Of a DNA stretch of 5,894 nucleotides, positions 1 to 5,656 are shown in pieces (the stretch's first letter is position 1; each line of letters begins with the position of its first letter). The notes under the pieces are model-generated. The model did no database searches and had not been told where the DNA came from. It worked only from the letters and a program-made list of their open reading frames with translations. Made by a program: the position numbers and the translations under genes. Source of the stretch: an uncultured Ruminococcus sp. (GTDB lineage Bacteria > Bacillota > Clostridia > Oscillospirales > Ruminococcaceae); assembly GCA_937902395.1 (NCBI GenBank), contig CALGTV010000061.1, positions 1-5,894 of the forward strand. The letters run 5' to 3'.

Positions 1-1
1 C

Positions 2-265
2 CCTGTTGTTATCACTGTTTACGCAGACCGTTCATTCTCATTCATCACAAAGACTCCCCCTGCAGCAGTTCTTATCAAGAAGGCTTGCAACCTCAACAGC
101 GGTTCGGGAGTTCCCAATAAGACTAAAGTTGCTAACATCACAAAGGAGCAGATCCAGAAGATCGCTGAGCAGAAGATGCCCGATCTCAACGCTGGTTCCC
201 TTGAAGCAGCTATGAGCATGATCGCAGGTACAGCTCGTTCAATGGGCGTTGTAGTTGTTGACTAA
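2..265 (+). CDS. rplK: 50S ribosomal protein L11, C-terminal part (5' end outside window)
   Basis: Frame 2 is open from the left edge and encodes 87 residues ending ...MGVVVVD before TAA at 263-265. The start is missing; the family is usually about 141 residues, so roughly 54 N-terminal residues lie outside. Visible are the end of the N-terminal domain and linker (ADRSFSFITKTPPAAVLIKKA) and the C-terminal rRNA-binding domain (ITKEQIQKIAEQKMPDLN, then SLEAAMSMIAGTARSMGV). L11 binds the GTPase-associated region of 23S rRNA and helps factor-dependent GTP hydrolysis; the prolines linked to thiopeptide binding lie in the missing part. Codon choice is strongly biased (GTT, GCT, AAG), as in highly expressed genes, and matches rplA next door. 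The rplK-rplA order is the classic one, and the two are probably co-transcribed. Identification is very secure. Confidence 0.96.
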   Translation, partial: PVVITVYADRSFSFITKTPPAAVLIKKACNLNSGSGVPNKTKVANITKEQIQKIAEQKMPDLNAGSLEAAMSMIAGTARSMGVVVVD

Positions 266-388
266 TTTTAATTAACTTGAATGATGATACGGGTATCCCC
301 CGTTCAGAGTTCTATTGGTGGGAGGAAAATTCCGCTAATCGGATAGCTATAGGCGTCCGGTATTACCACTTAAATAGGAGGAAATATA
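266..388 (+). promoter_or_regulatory. rplK-rplA intergenic leader, probable L1 autoregulatory RNA structure
   Basis: This 123-nt gap is longer than needed for simple coupling and is structured. A first hairpin has arms ACGGG (289-293) and CCCGT (299-303) around a 5-nt loop. A second, open structure is closed by GTGG (318-321) pairing with CCAC (366-369) and contains an inner hairpin TCCG (331-334)/CGGA (340-343). The closing pair lies 6 nt before the ribosome binding site AGGAGG (376-381), which is 7 nt from the rplA ATG. Established knowledge: L1 represses its own operon by binding an mRNA copy of its 23S rRNA site, and GTGGGAG...CCAC elements before rplA are, as I recall, recurrent in Firmicutes. 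That this element is the L1 site is inferred from position and pairing. I see no sigma-A promoter here. Confidence 0.55.
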
Positions 389-1084
389 ATGAAACACGGC
401 AAGAAATATGTTGACAGCGCAAAGGCTGTTGATTATGCAAAGCTTTATGAGTCCGTTGAGGCTCTCGAATTAGTTTGCCAGAATGCAAAGGCAAAGTTTG
501 ATGAAACTGTTGAAGCTCATATCCGTCTCGGTGTTGACTCACGTCACGCTGACCAGCAGGTTAGAGGTGCTGTTGTACTTCCCAACGGTACTGGTAAGAA
601 CGTAAAGGTTCTCGTTTTCTGTAAGGAAGACAAGTACGAGGCTGCTCAGGCTGCAGGCGCTGAGTTCGTTGGCGGTATGGATCTCGTTGATAAGATTCAG
701 AAGGAAAACTGGATGGATTTCGACGTTGTTATCGCTTCACCTGATATGATGGGTCTCGTTGGTCGTCTCGGTAAGGTTCTCGGTCCCCGTGGACTTATGC
801 CAACCCCAAAGGCTGGTACTGTAACTCCTGACGTAGCTAAGGCTGTAACAGAGGCTAAGGCTGGTAAGATTGAGTACCGTCTTGACAAGACAAACATCAT
901 CCACTGCCCAATTGGTAAGGCTTCCTTCGGCTCTGCTAAGCTTGAGGAAAACTTCAACACACTTATGGAAGCTATCGTTAAGGCTAAGCCTGCTGCAGCT
1001 AAGGGTACTTACCTCAAGAGCTGTACAGTAACTTCCACAATGGGCCCTGGTGTTCCCGTTGCTACAACAAAGTACGGTGTTTGA
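389..1084 (+). CDS. rplA: 50S ribosomal protein L1
   Basis: Complete 231-residue protein, matching the usual 229-235 of the family. It starts MKHGKKYVDSAKAVD, typical for L1. The signature region is at residues 127-141 (LGKVLGPRGLMPTPK) followed by AGTVTPDVAKAV; the C-terminal half carries IEYRLDKTNIIHCPIGKASF and ends in the TSTMGPGV segment. L1 binds 23S rRNA at the mobile L1 stalk, assists release of E-site tRNA, and represses its own mRNA. The ATG is chosen because AGGAGG ends 7 nt upstream and the first residues match the family. Codon use is that of a highly expressed gene. It follows rplK and is closed by a strong terminator; rplJ and rplL, which commonly come next, are not here, so L10/L12 must be encoded elsewhere. 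Very secure. Confidence 0.98.
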   Translation: MKHGKKYVDSAKAVDYAKLYESVEALELVCQNAKAKFDETVEAHIRLGVDSRHADQQVRGAVVLPNGTGKNVKVLVFCKEDKYEAAQAAGAEFVGGMDLVDKIQKENWMDFDVVIASPDMMGLVGRLGKVLGPRGLMPTPKAGTVTPDVAKAVTEAKAGKIEYRLDKTNIIHCPIGKASFGSAKLEENFNTLMEAIVKAKPAAAKGTYLKSCTVTSTMGPGVPVATTKYGV

Positions 1085-1099
1085 TTAAACGCATAAATT

Positions 1100-1132
1100 A
1101 TCGCTCTCGGTTTTCCGAGGGCGATTTTGTTT
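1100..1132 (+). terminator. Intrinsic terminator of the rplK-rplA transcript
   Basis: An 11-bp stem pairs ATCGCTCTCGG (1100-1110) with CCGAGGGCGAT (1115-1125) around a TTTT loop, with a single T-G wobble. It is followed by TTTTGTT (1126-1132). GC-rich stem, short loop and U-tract make a classic rho-independent terminator, 15 nt after the rplA stop. It ends only 12 nt before the ATG of the next gene. Confidence 0.9.
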
Positions 1133-1134
1133 AT

Positions 1135-1139
1135 AGGAG
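1135..1139 (+). promoter_or_regulatory. Ribosome binding site fixing the HD-hydrolase start at 1145
   Basis: AGGAG at 1135-1139 lies 5 nt before ATG 1145. It decides against the in-frame TTG at 1127, which lies inside the terminator U-tract, has no binding site of its own and would add only MFIGEI. The site directly follows the terminator. Confidence 0.8.
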
Positions 1140-1144
1140 AAATT

Positions 1145-1717
1145 ATGGATGCAAGAAAACTTATTGACGCTCTGACCGTTGCGGAAAGGCTGAAAGATAC
1201 AACTCGTCATTGCTATACCGCTAAGGGCAGACACGAAAGCGTTGCGGAACATAGCTGGCTTATGACTTTATTTGCGTTTCTTATAAGAGATGAATTTCCC
1301 GATGCAAATATGGATAAAGTCATAAAAATGTGTATAATCCACGATTTAGGGGAGGCGTTCACAGGAGATATTCCCACATTTGAAAAGACAAAAGAAAACG
1401 AGAAAACTGAGGAAAATCTGCTGAATAACTGGCTTGATACCCTGCCCGAAAACTATTCCGCCGAAATGAAATCCCTTTACGCTGAAATGACGGAGCGTAA
1501 AACCGCTGAGGCAAAAATTTTCAAGGCTATCGACAGCTTAGAGGCACTTATTCAGCATAATATCTCCGATTTGTCAACATGGACACCAAATGAACTGGAA
1601 CTTAACAAGACCTATGCTGATGATAAAGTGGCTTTTTCCGATTATTTCACACAGCTGAGAGAAGAAATACGGAAAGATACTTTGAAAAAATTGAAAAAAA
1701 ATTATAAATTCCTGTGA
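1145..1717 (+). CDS. HD-domain phosphohydrolase, YfbR/HDDC2-type 5'-deoxynucleotidase family
   Basis: A 190-residue soluble protein with the full HD-domain set of metal ligands: His36 (in ESVAEHSW, 31-38), His66-Asp67 (IIHDLGE, 64-70) and Asp130 (KAIDSLEAL, 127-135). Glu70 and Asp75 fit the catalytic acidic residues of the YfbR/HDDC2 group. The family is known for metal-dependent removal of the 5' phosphate from deoxynucleoside monophosphates, in dNTP balance and nucleotide salvage; the true substrate here is inferred, not shown. The C-terminus is very lysine-rich. The start at 1145 is set by the AGGAG site. The gene sits just behind the rplA terminator with little room for its own promoter, so it may depend on read-through or on a promoter within rplA. 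A sigma gene follows after 69 nt. Family assignment is firm; exact activity is moderate. Confidence 0.88.
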   Translation: MDARKLIDALTVAERLKDTTRHCYTAKGRHESVAEHSWLMTLFAFLIRDEFPDANMDKVIKMCIIHDLGEAFTGDIPTFEKTKENEKTEENLLNNWLDTLPENYSAEMKSLYAEMTERKTAEAKIFKAIDSLEALIQHNISDLSTWTPNELELNKTYADDKVAFSDYFTQLREEIRKDTLKKLKKNYKFL

Positions 1718-1738
1718 CATTTTAAATCCCTGTTCGTC
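1713..1738 (+). promoter_or_regulatory. Candidate ECF-type promoter before the sigma gene
   Basis: TGTGAC (1713-1718) and CGTC (1735-1738) are separated by 16 nt, resembling the TGAAAC/CGTC pattern of many Bacillus-type ECF promoters, which would allow autoregulation. The same stretch also holds a poor sigma-A-like pair (GTGACA with TTATAT at 1739-1744, spacer 19). The motifs are short and could be chance; no start site is known. Confidence 0.25.
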
Positions 1739-1743
1739 TTATA

Positions 1744-1762
1744 TATGTAAACGGTTTACATA
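1744..1762. promoter_or_regulatory. Perfect 9-bp inverted repeat, probable operator before the sigma gene
   Basis: TATGTAAAC (1744-1752), centre G (1753), GTTTACATA (1754-1762): both arms match perfectly. It lies 24 nt before the sigma-factor ATG and 26 nt after the HD-hydrolase stop. The GTAAAC/GTTTAC half-sites recall LacI-family operators, but a CcpA cre site has even symmetry around a central CG and this repeat carries one extra base, so a different regulator is more likely. It is AT-rich with no T-tract after it, so it is not a terminator. The regulator is not in the window. Confidence 0.5.
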
Positions 1763-1786
1763 ACATTAACTGAAAGGAGGCAGCTT

Positions 1787-2287
1787 ATGGAAAGCTTTGA
1801 GGAAATATACCGTAAATATTTCGACGATGTGTACCGATTTCTCCGAGGTTTAACGGGTAATGAGTCCCTTGCGGAAGAACTGACGCAGGAAACCTTTTTC
1901 CGCGCTATGAAGTCAATCAAGGACTACCGCGGAGAATCGGAGCTTCGCGTGTGGATGTGTTCCATTGCCCGAAATCTTTACTATTCCCATTGCCGAAAGC
2001 AAAACCGCCTGTCCCCCGATGAAATTCCAAACGATATAGCCGATGATAACAGCTTCACGGATATGATAGCTGACAAATCGGCAGCTTTTCAGATACACCG
2101 CTTATTGCACGATATGCAGGAGCCATACAAGGAAATCTTTACCCTGCGTATCTTCGGCGAACTGTCATTCAAGGAAATCGCTGAATTATTCGGGAAAAAC
2201 GACCATTGGGCGTGTGTAACGTTTCATAGGGCAAAGGCTATGCTGCAAACTAAACTAAAGGAGGAAAACTCAGATGTTAAGATGTGA
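1787..2287 (+). CDS. ECF-type RNA polymerase sigma-70 family factor
   Basis: A 166-residue protein with the two-domain layout of extracytoplasmic-function sigma factors. Sigma-2 spans about residues 5-72 (FEEIYRKYFDDVYRFL, then EELTQETFFRAMKSI and RGESELRVWMCSIARNLYYSH). Sigma-4 spans about 105-160, with the helix-turn-helix LSFKEIAELFGKNDHWACVTFHRAKAML. Regions 1 and 3 are absent, as expected. It should direct RNA polymerase to a small regulon after an envelope signal; the signal is unknown. Start: ATG 1787, 6 nt after AAAGGAGG (1773-1780). Its 3' end overlaps the anti-sigma gene by 14 nt, so the two are translationally coupled, the usual arrangement for a sigma held inactive by its partner. 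The sigma-4 HTH resembles the YlaC-like group of Firmicutes ECF factors, but I do not assign a subgroup. Confidence 0.95.
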   Translation: MESFEEIYRKYFDDVYRFLRGLTGNESLAEELTQETFFRAMKSIKDYRGESELRVWMCSIARNLYYSHCRKQNRLSPDEIPNDIADDNSFTDMIADKSAAFQIHRLLHDMQEPYKEIFTLRIFGELSFKEIAELFGKNDHWACVTFHRAKAMLQTKLKEENSDVKM

Positions 2288-3152
2288 GATTGTACAGGAT
2301 TTACTGCCGCTTTATACGGAAAATATGGTAAGCCCCTACACGGCACAGGAGGTAAACAGCCACCTTGCAGGCTGTGCTGAATGTTCAGCAAAATTCAAGG
2401 AAATGTCCGCAACAGCGCCAAATGTTCAGATGAGAATGGACACGGCACAGCAGTTTGTAAACTATCAAAAGAAAACAAAGAAGAAAACGATTGTACCAGT
2501 AATAATTATTGCCGCTATTGTCGTATTCCTGATATTTATAGGTTGCTGCATTGCAACACTTGCTTTAGTCGGTGTATTTACTTATGAAACAGCAAGCAGC
2601 GAGAATGTTCAAGGTTTGGGGCAATCACCATTCGCTGATTTCACAATAGATGAAGACGAACAGAATTATTCCCGGTATATGGGCGAAAATGCTCTTGAAG
2701 AATACCGCAATAAACTGGATATGGACGAAAGCATATTCCCTGCCGAGCTGACTGAGAATATAAAGGTACGGAACTACAAAATGCTTTATTATAATCCCTT
2801 TGACCCACAGTATTTAAGCTATCTGACTGTAACCTACTCCCCCGAGGACTATGAAAAAGAAATCCAGCGTCTTAATGCATACGAAAGCACCGATTATAAG
2901 GGAATATACGGGGCAACAGGCTTCAACGGCGGCGAGCCTCTTGCAGTATATGCCGATGAATATCACGGCTTTGTCTATGCCATAAATACACCCGACACTG
3001 AAAATACAATTACCTACTGCGAGCTTATATTCTGCAATTACTTTATGGATGTTGAATATGAAGATTTTATGCCGATAGAATATCTTCCCGACGGTTTCGA
3101 TGCAACAGTTGAAAATCCCTATCGCAATAAAATGCTTAGAGAGCAATCCTGA
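2274..3152 (+). CDS. Zinc-finger (zf-HC2/ZAS) transmembrane anti-sigma factor
   Basis: A 292-residue protein. The N-terminal cytoplasmic part carries the zinc anti-sigma motif: Cys4, His30, Cys34 and Cys37 (HLAGCAEC). A lysine-rich stretch (66-71) precedes a single membrane segment at about 73-102 (TIVPVIIIAAIVVFLIFIGC onward), giving N-in topology. Residues 103-292 form a large outer domain, acidic and tyrosine-rich, with a possible disulfide pair Cys249/Cys254; I do not recognise it. By family knowledge it binds the ECF sigma and releases it upon a signal, often through regulated proteolysis. AAGGAGG (2258-2264) lies inside the sigma gene 9 nt before the ATG. No signal peptide other than the membrane segment is seen. 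Assignment as anti-sigma is firm from motif and position; the sensed signal is open. Confidence 0.9.
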   Translation: MLRCEIVQDLLPLYTENMVSPYTAQEVNSHLAGCAECSAKFKEMSATAPNVQMRMDTAQQFVNYQKKTKKKTIVPVIIIAAIVVFLIFIGCCIATLALVGVFTYETASSENVQGLGQSPFADFTIDEDEQNYSRYMGENALEEYRNKLDMDESIFPAELTENIKVRNYKMLYYNPFDPQYLSYLTVTYSPEDYEKEIQRLNAYESTDYKGIYGATGFNGGEPLAVYADEYHGFVYAINTPDTENTITYCELIFCNYFMDVEYEDFMPIEYLPDGFDATVENPYRNKMLREQS

Positions 3153-3234
3153 TACAGTGTTTGTTATAAATAACTAATAGCGTTATACATCCCTAACTAC
3201 TTTTGTGTTATCCGCTGATTATTCCAAAAGGATA

Positions 3235-3263
3235 TTGACAAAATGTAAACAATCGGGTATAAT
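3235..3263 (+). promoter_or_regulatory. Consensus sigma-A promoter of the feo locus
   Basis: Perfect -35 TTGACA (3235-3240) and perfect -10 TATAAT (3258-3263) with the optimal 17-nt spacer. The predicted start is near 3270, about 60 nt before feoA. Such a perfect promoter normally needs a repressor to be controllable. The spacer holds ATGTAAAC (3243-3250), the same octamer as one arm of the palindrome at 1744-1762. The region 3153-3234 before it shows no gene and no convincing terminator. Confidence 0.9.
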
Positions 3264-3270
3264 ATAGTTA

Positions 3271-3295
3271 GTAAAGAGTAACAGATACTCTTTAC
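3271..3295. promoter_or_regulatory. 10-bp inverted repeat at the feo transcription start (operator or 5' hairpin)
   Basis: GTAAAGAGTA (3271-3280), 5-nt centre ACAGA, TACTCTTTAC (3286-3295): a perfect 10-bp inverted repeat. It begins 8 nt after the -10 box, so it overlaps the predicted transcription start and would also form a stem-loop at the very 5' end of the mRNA. It does not match the Fur box or the DtxR/IdeR consensus. The most likely role is binding of an iron-responsive repressor; a 5' stabilising hairpin is the alternative. Confidence 0.55.
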
Positions 3296-3329
3296 GGGAT
3301 ATTTCCCAATCTGATAAAAGGGTGATTTT

Positions 3330-3545
3330 ATGTCGTTAAATCAAATTTCAATTGGTAAGGAATATATCGTTAAAGATATCAACAGCAATGACGCTGAACT
3401 CAACTCTTTCCTGCTCACACTTGGCTGCTACAGAGGTGCCGCAGTAACAGTGGTATCACGCAGAAGAAGCAGCTGTGTTGTTGCAATCAAGGACGGCAGA
3501 TACAACATTGACAAGCATCTTGCAAATGCAATTTCTGTATATTAA
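3330..3545 (+). CDS. feoA: Ferrous iron transport protein A, FeoA (SH3-like)
   Basis: A 71-residue soluble protein, close to the usual ~75 of FeoA. The single FeoA/SH3-like domain covers nearly all of it: LLTLGCYRGAAVTVVSRRR (28-46) corresponds to the family's LG-x-x-x-G-x-x-V-x-V-x-x region, and the end DGRYNIDKHLANAISV to the terminal beta strands with R-x-x-I-x-K/R. FeoA is thought to bind and help FeoB at the inner face of the membrane; its exact action is unsettled. The ATG lies behind a weak AAAGGGTGAT (3317-3326). It is the first gene after the feo promoter and is separated from feoB by a 109-nt gap with a strong hairpin, whereas many feoA-feoB pairs are tightly coupled. Confidence 0.93.
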   Translation: MSLNQISIGKEYIVKDINSNDAELNSFLLTLGCYRGAAVTVVSRRRSSCVVAIKDGRYNIDKHLANAISVY

Positions 3546-3568
3546 TCGGATTTAACCGCATATGTATT

Positions 3569-3600
3569 TATACAGGCACTTTCCTGTGCCTGTATATTTT
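3569..3600 (+). terminator. Hairpin with T-tract between feoA and feoB (partial terminator or attenuator)
   Basis: TATACAGGCAC (3569-3579) pairs perfectly with GTGCCTGTATA (3586-3596) around TTTCCT; TTTT (3597-3600) follows, then GGGC. An 11-bp perfect stem with a U-run fits an intrinsic terminator, though the tract is only four long, so read-through is likely. It would make feoA mRNA more abundant than feoB mRNA. No good promoter is seen between here and feoB (best: TACAAT at 3617-3622 without a -35). Confidence 0.7.
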
Positions 3601-3618
3601 GGGCAAGCTGTTAGTATA

Positions 3619-3643
3619 CAATAACGAAATATTTCAATAACGA
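3619..3643. repeat. Paired 9-bp direct repeats flanking a palindrome before feoB
   Basis: CAATAACGA occurs at 3619-3627 and 3635-3643, 16 nt apart, and the perfect palindrome GAAATATTTC (3626-3635) lies between and overlaps both. The unit ends next to the feoB ribosome binding site GGGAG (3644-3648). It could be a small regulatory site acting on feoB, but AT-rich chance is possible. Confidence 0.35.
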
Positions 3644-3654
3644 GGGAGAAAATT

Positions 3655-5655
3655 ATGAGAATAGCCATGGCAGGCAACCCGAATTCGGGTAAAACAACAA
3701 TGTTCAACGCCCTTACGGGAAAAAGCGAAAAGGTTGGTAACTGGGCAGGTGTTACCGTTGACAAAAAGGAAAATCCAATAAAAAAATCCTACTGCAACGG
3801 TAAAGAAATTATCGCGGTTGACCTCCCCGGTACGTATTCCATTTCACCATTTACAAGTGAGGAAAGCGTAGCAAGAGATTACATCGTCAACGAAAAGCCT
3901 GATGTGCTTATAAATATCGTAGATGCCACAAATCTCAGCCGAAGCCTGTTTTTCACAACTCAGCTTCTTGAACTCGGCGTACCAATGGTTATTGCCCTTA
4001 ACAAGACAGATATAAACGAGAAAAAGGATACAAAGATTGACAGCGAAAAGCTTTCTGAACTTCTGGGCTGCCCTGTAGTCAATACAGTATCAACATCGGC
4101 AGACGGACTTTCGGAGCTTATGAAAACAGCCGTTAGTATTGCAGGAAAATCGCAGAAAGCTCCGTTCAGAAACAAGAATACGGATATTAAGGACAAAACC
4201 GCTGCCGAAGCCGCTGACTGTGAACGCTACGAATTTGTAAACGGCATAGTTAAGCAGGTTGAACAGCGAAAAGTGCTTACAAGGGATAAAAATTTAAGCG
4301 ATAAGATTGACACATTTATAACAAATCCTATTGTGGGACTGCTGATTTTCGCAGGCGTAATGTGGCTTGTATTCCAGATTTCACAGGCATGGCTCGGTCC
4401 ATACATAGCAGATACCCTCGTAGCACTCCTTGAACGGTTTCAGGGTTGGGTTGGCGGACTTCTTGAAAATGCATCTCCCTTGCTGTCCGCACTTCTTGTT
4501 GATGGCGTAATCGGCGGTGTTATCGCAGTTCTCGGATTTCTCCCCCTTGTAATGATAATGTATTTCCTCATTGCAATTCTCGAAGATTGCGGATATATGG
4601 CAAGAGCCGCAGTTGTTCTTGACCCCATATTCAAAAAAGTTGGACTTTCAGGAAAATCCGTTATCCCCTTTGTTATCACAATCGGCTGTGCAGTTCCCGG
4701 AATTATGGCAAGCCGTACAATCCGCAACGAGCGTGAAAGACGTGCAACGGCAATGCTTGCTCCCTTTATGCCATGCGGTGCGAAAATCCCTGTTATCGCT
4801 CTCTTTTCAGGTGCATTTTTCAGCGAAAATAAGGGAATTATAAGCTTTGTGGTATACCTCACAGGTATTGCACTTATCTTCCTTGGCGCACTTCTTGTAA
4901 ACCTCATTACAGGTCACAGAGCAAAAAATTCATTCTTTATCATTGAACTTCCCGAGTATAAAATTCCCTCACTCTGGGGCGCATTCAAATCCATGTGCAG
5001 TCGCGGCTGGGAATACATCGTAAAGGCGGCAACAATTATCCTCCTTTGCAACACAGCAGTACAGATCATGCAGTCATTTACATGGTCATTCAAGGTCGCA
5101 GAACAGGCCGACCAGTCAATACTTGCAACAATCGCAAGTCCATTCGCATATATCCTCGTTCCAATTGTCGGAGTACTCAGTTGGCAGTTAGCCGCTGCTG
5201 CTATCACAGGCTTTATCGCTAAAGAAAACGTAGTCGGCACACTTGCAGTATGCTTTGTAGGTCTTGAAAATCTCATTGATACCGAAGAACTGGCACTTAT
5301 GGAGGGTGCAGGGGCAGGTGCGGCATCTGTAATGGCAATCACAAAGGTTGCAGCCCTTGCATATCTTATGTTCAACCTCTATTCTCCCCCATGCTTTGCG
5401 GCAATCGGCGCTATGAACTCCGAAATGAAGAGTAAAAAATGGCTCTGGGGCGGAATTGGACTGCAATTAGGAGTAGGTTACACAGTAGGTTATCTTGTGT
5501 ATACTATCGGCACACTTATGACAGCACCTGCAACTCTTGATGTAACAGCTGCACTTTGCGGACTTGCAATTGTGGCTGTAATATCGGGATACATCATATA
5601 CCTCATCAGCAAGGCAAACAAATCAGTAAAGGCAGAATACTCATTGGAGAGTTAA
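3655..5655 (+). CDS. feoB: Ferrous iron transporter FeoB (GTPase-coupled permease)
   Basis: A 666-residue membrane protein; shorter than E. coli FeoB (773) but normal for Firmicutes. The N-terminal G domain shows G1 GNPNSGKT (7-14), G2 Thr34 (GVTV), G3 DLPG (56-59), G4 NKTD (116-119) and a G5-like STSA (146-149). The G4 is canonical NKxD where E. coli-type FeoB has NMxD. A short helical linker (about 155-220) leads to a membrane part from about residue 224 with roughly 8-10 helices, including the inverted gate regions: LEDCGYMARAA, then Cys345 in GCAVPG, Cys374 in PFMPCGAKIP, and Cys580 in SPPCFAAI near the end. It imports Fe(II) across the inner membrane under GTP control. GGGAG (3644-3648) lies 6 nt before the ATG. 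The Cys-rich partner gene follows after one base, so the two are co-translated. Confidence 0.97.
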   Translation: MRIAMAGNPNSGKTTMFNALTGKSEKVGNWAGVTVDKKENPIKKSYCNGKEIIAVDLPGTYSISPFTSEESVARDYIVNEKPDVLINIVDATNLSRSLFFTTQLLELGVPMVIALNKTDINEKKDTKIDSEKLSELLGCPVVNTVSTSADGLSELMKTAVSIAGKSQKAPFRNKNTDIKDKTAAEAADCERYEFVNGIVKQVEQRKVLTRDKNLSDKIDTFITNPIVGLLIFAGVMWLVFQISQAWLGPYIADTLVALLERFQGWVGGLLENASPLLSALLVDGVIGGVIAVLGFLPLVMIMYFLIAILEDCGYMARAAVVLDPIFKKVGLSGKSVIPFVITIGCAVPGIMASRTIRNERERRATAMLAPFMPCGAKIPVIALFSGAFFSENKGIISFVVYLTGIALIFLGALLVNLITGHRAKNSFFIIELPEYKIPSLWGAFKSMCSRGWEYIVKAATIILLCNTAVQIMQSFTWSFKVAEQADQSILATIASPFAYILVPIVGVLSWQLAAAAITGFIAKENVVGTLAVCFVGLENLIDTEELALMEGAGAGAASVMAITKVAALAYLMFNLYSPPCFAAIGAMNSEMKSKKWLWGGIGLQLGVGYTVGYLVYTIGTLMTAPATLDVTAALCGLAIVAVISGYIIYLISKANKSVKAEYSLES

Positions 5656-5656
5656 T

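Noticed and set aside
6..215. 69-residue open frame on + strand, and 19-219 on the - strand
   Set aside because: Both are shadows of rplK, which reads through in frame 2 with clear L11 sequence.
1127..1144. TTG start giving a 196-residue HD protein
   Set aside because: It lies in the terminator U-tract without a binding site; ATG 1145 has AGGAG at the right distance.
1744..1762. CcpA cre site
   Set aside because: The palindrome has a one-base centre and one base too many compared with the even-centred cre consensus.
2814..3146. 110-residue antisense open frame
   Set aside because: It lies opposite the anti-sigma gene, shows no recognisable domain and has no matching context.
3153..3234. 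Terminator after the anti-sigma gene (GTTAT/ATAAC near 3164-3175)
   Set aside because: The arms are 5 bp with a two-base centre, AT-only apart from one pair, and lack a T-tract.
3200..3300. Fur box before feoA
   Set aside because: No stretch approaches the GATAATGATAATCATTATC-type repeat; the inverted repeat present has another sequence.
4440..4907. 155-residue antisense open frame, and a similar one at 4914-5375
   Set aside because: Both are opposite feoB, whose protein sequence is clearly conserved; composition is that of a reverse shadow.
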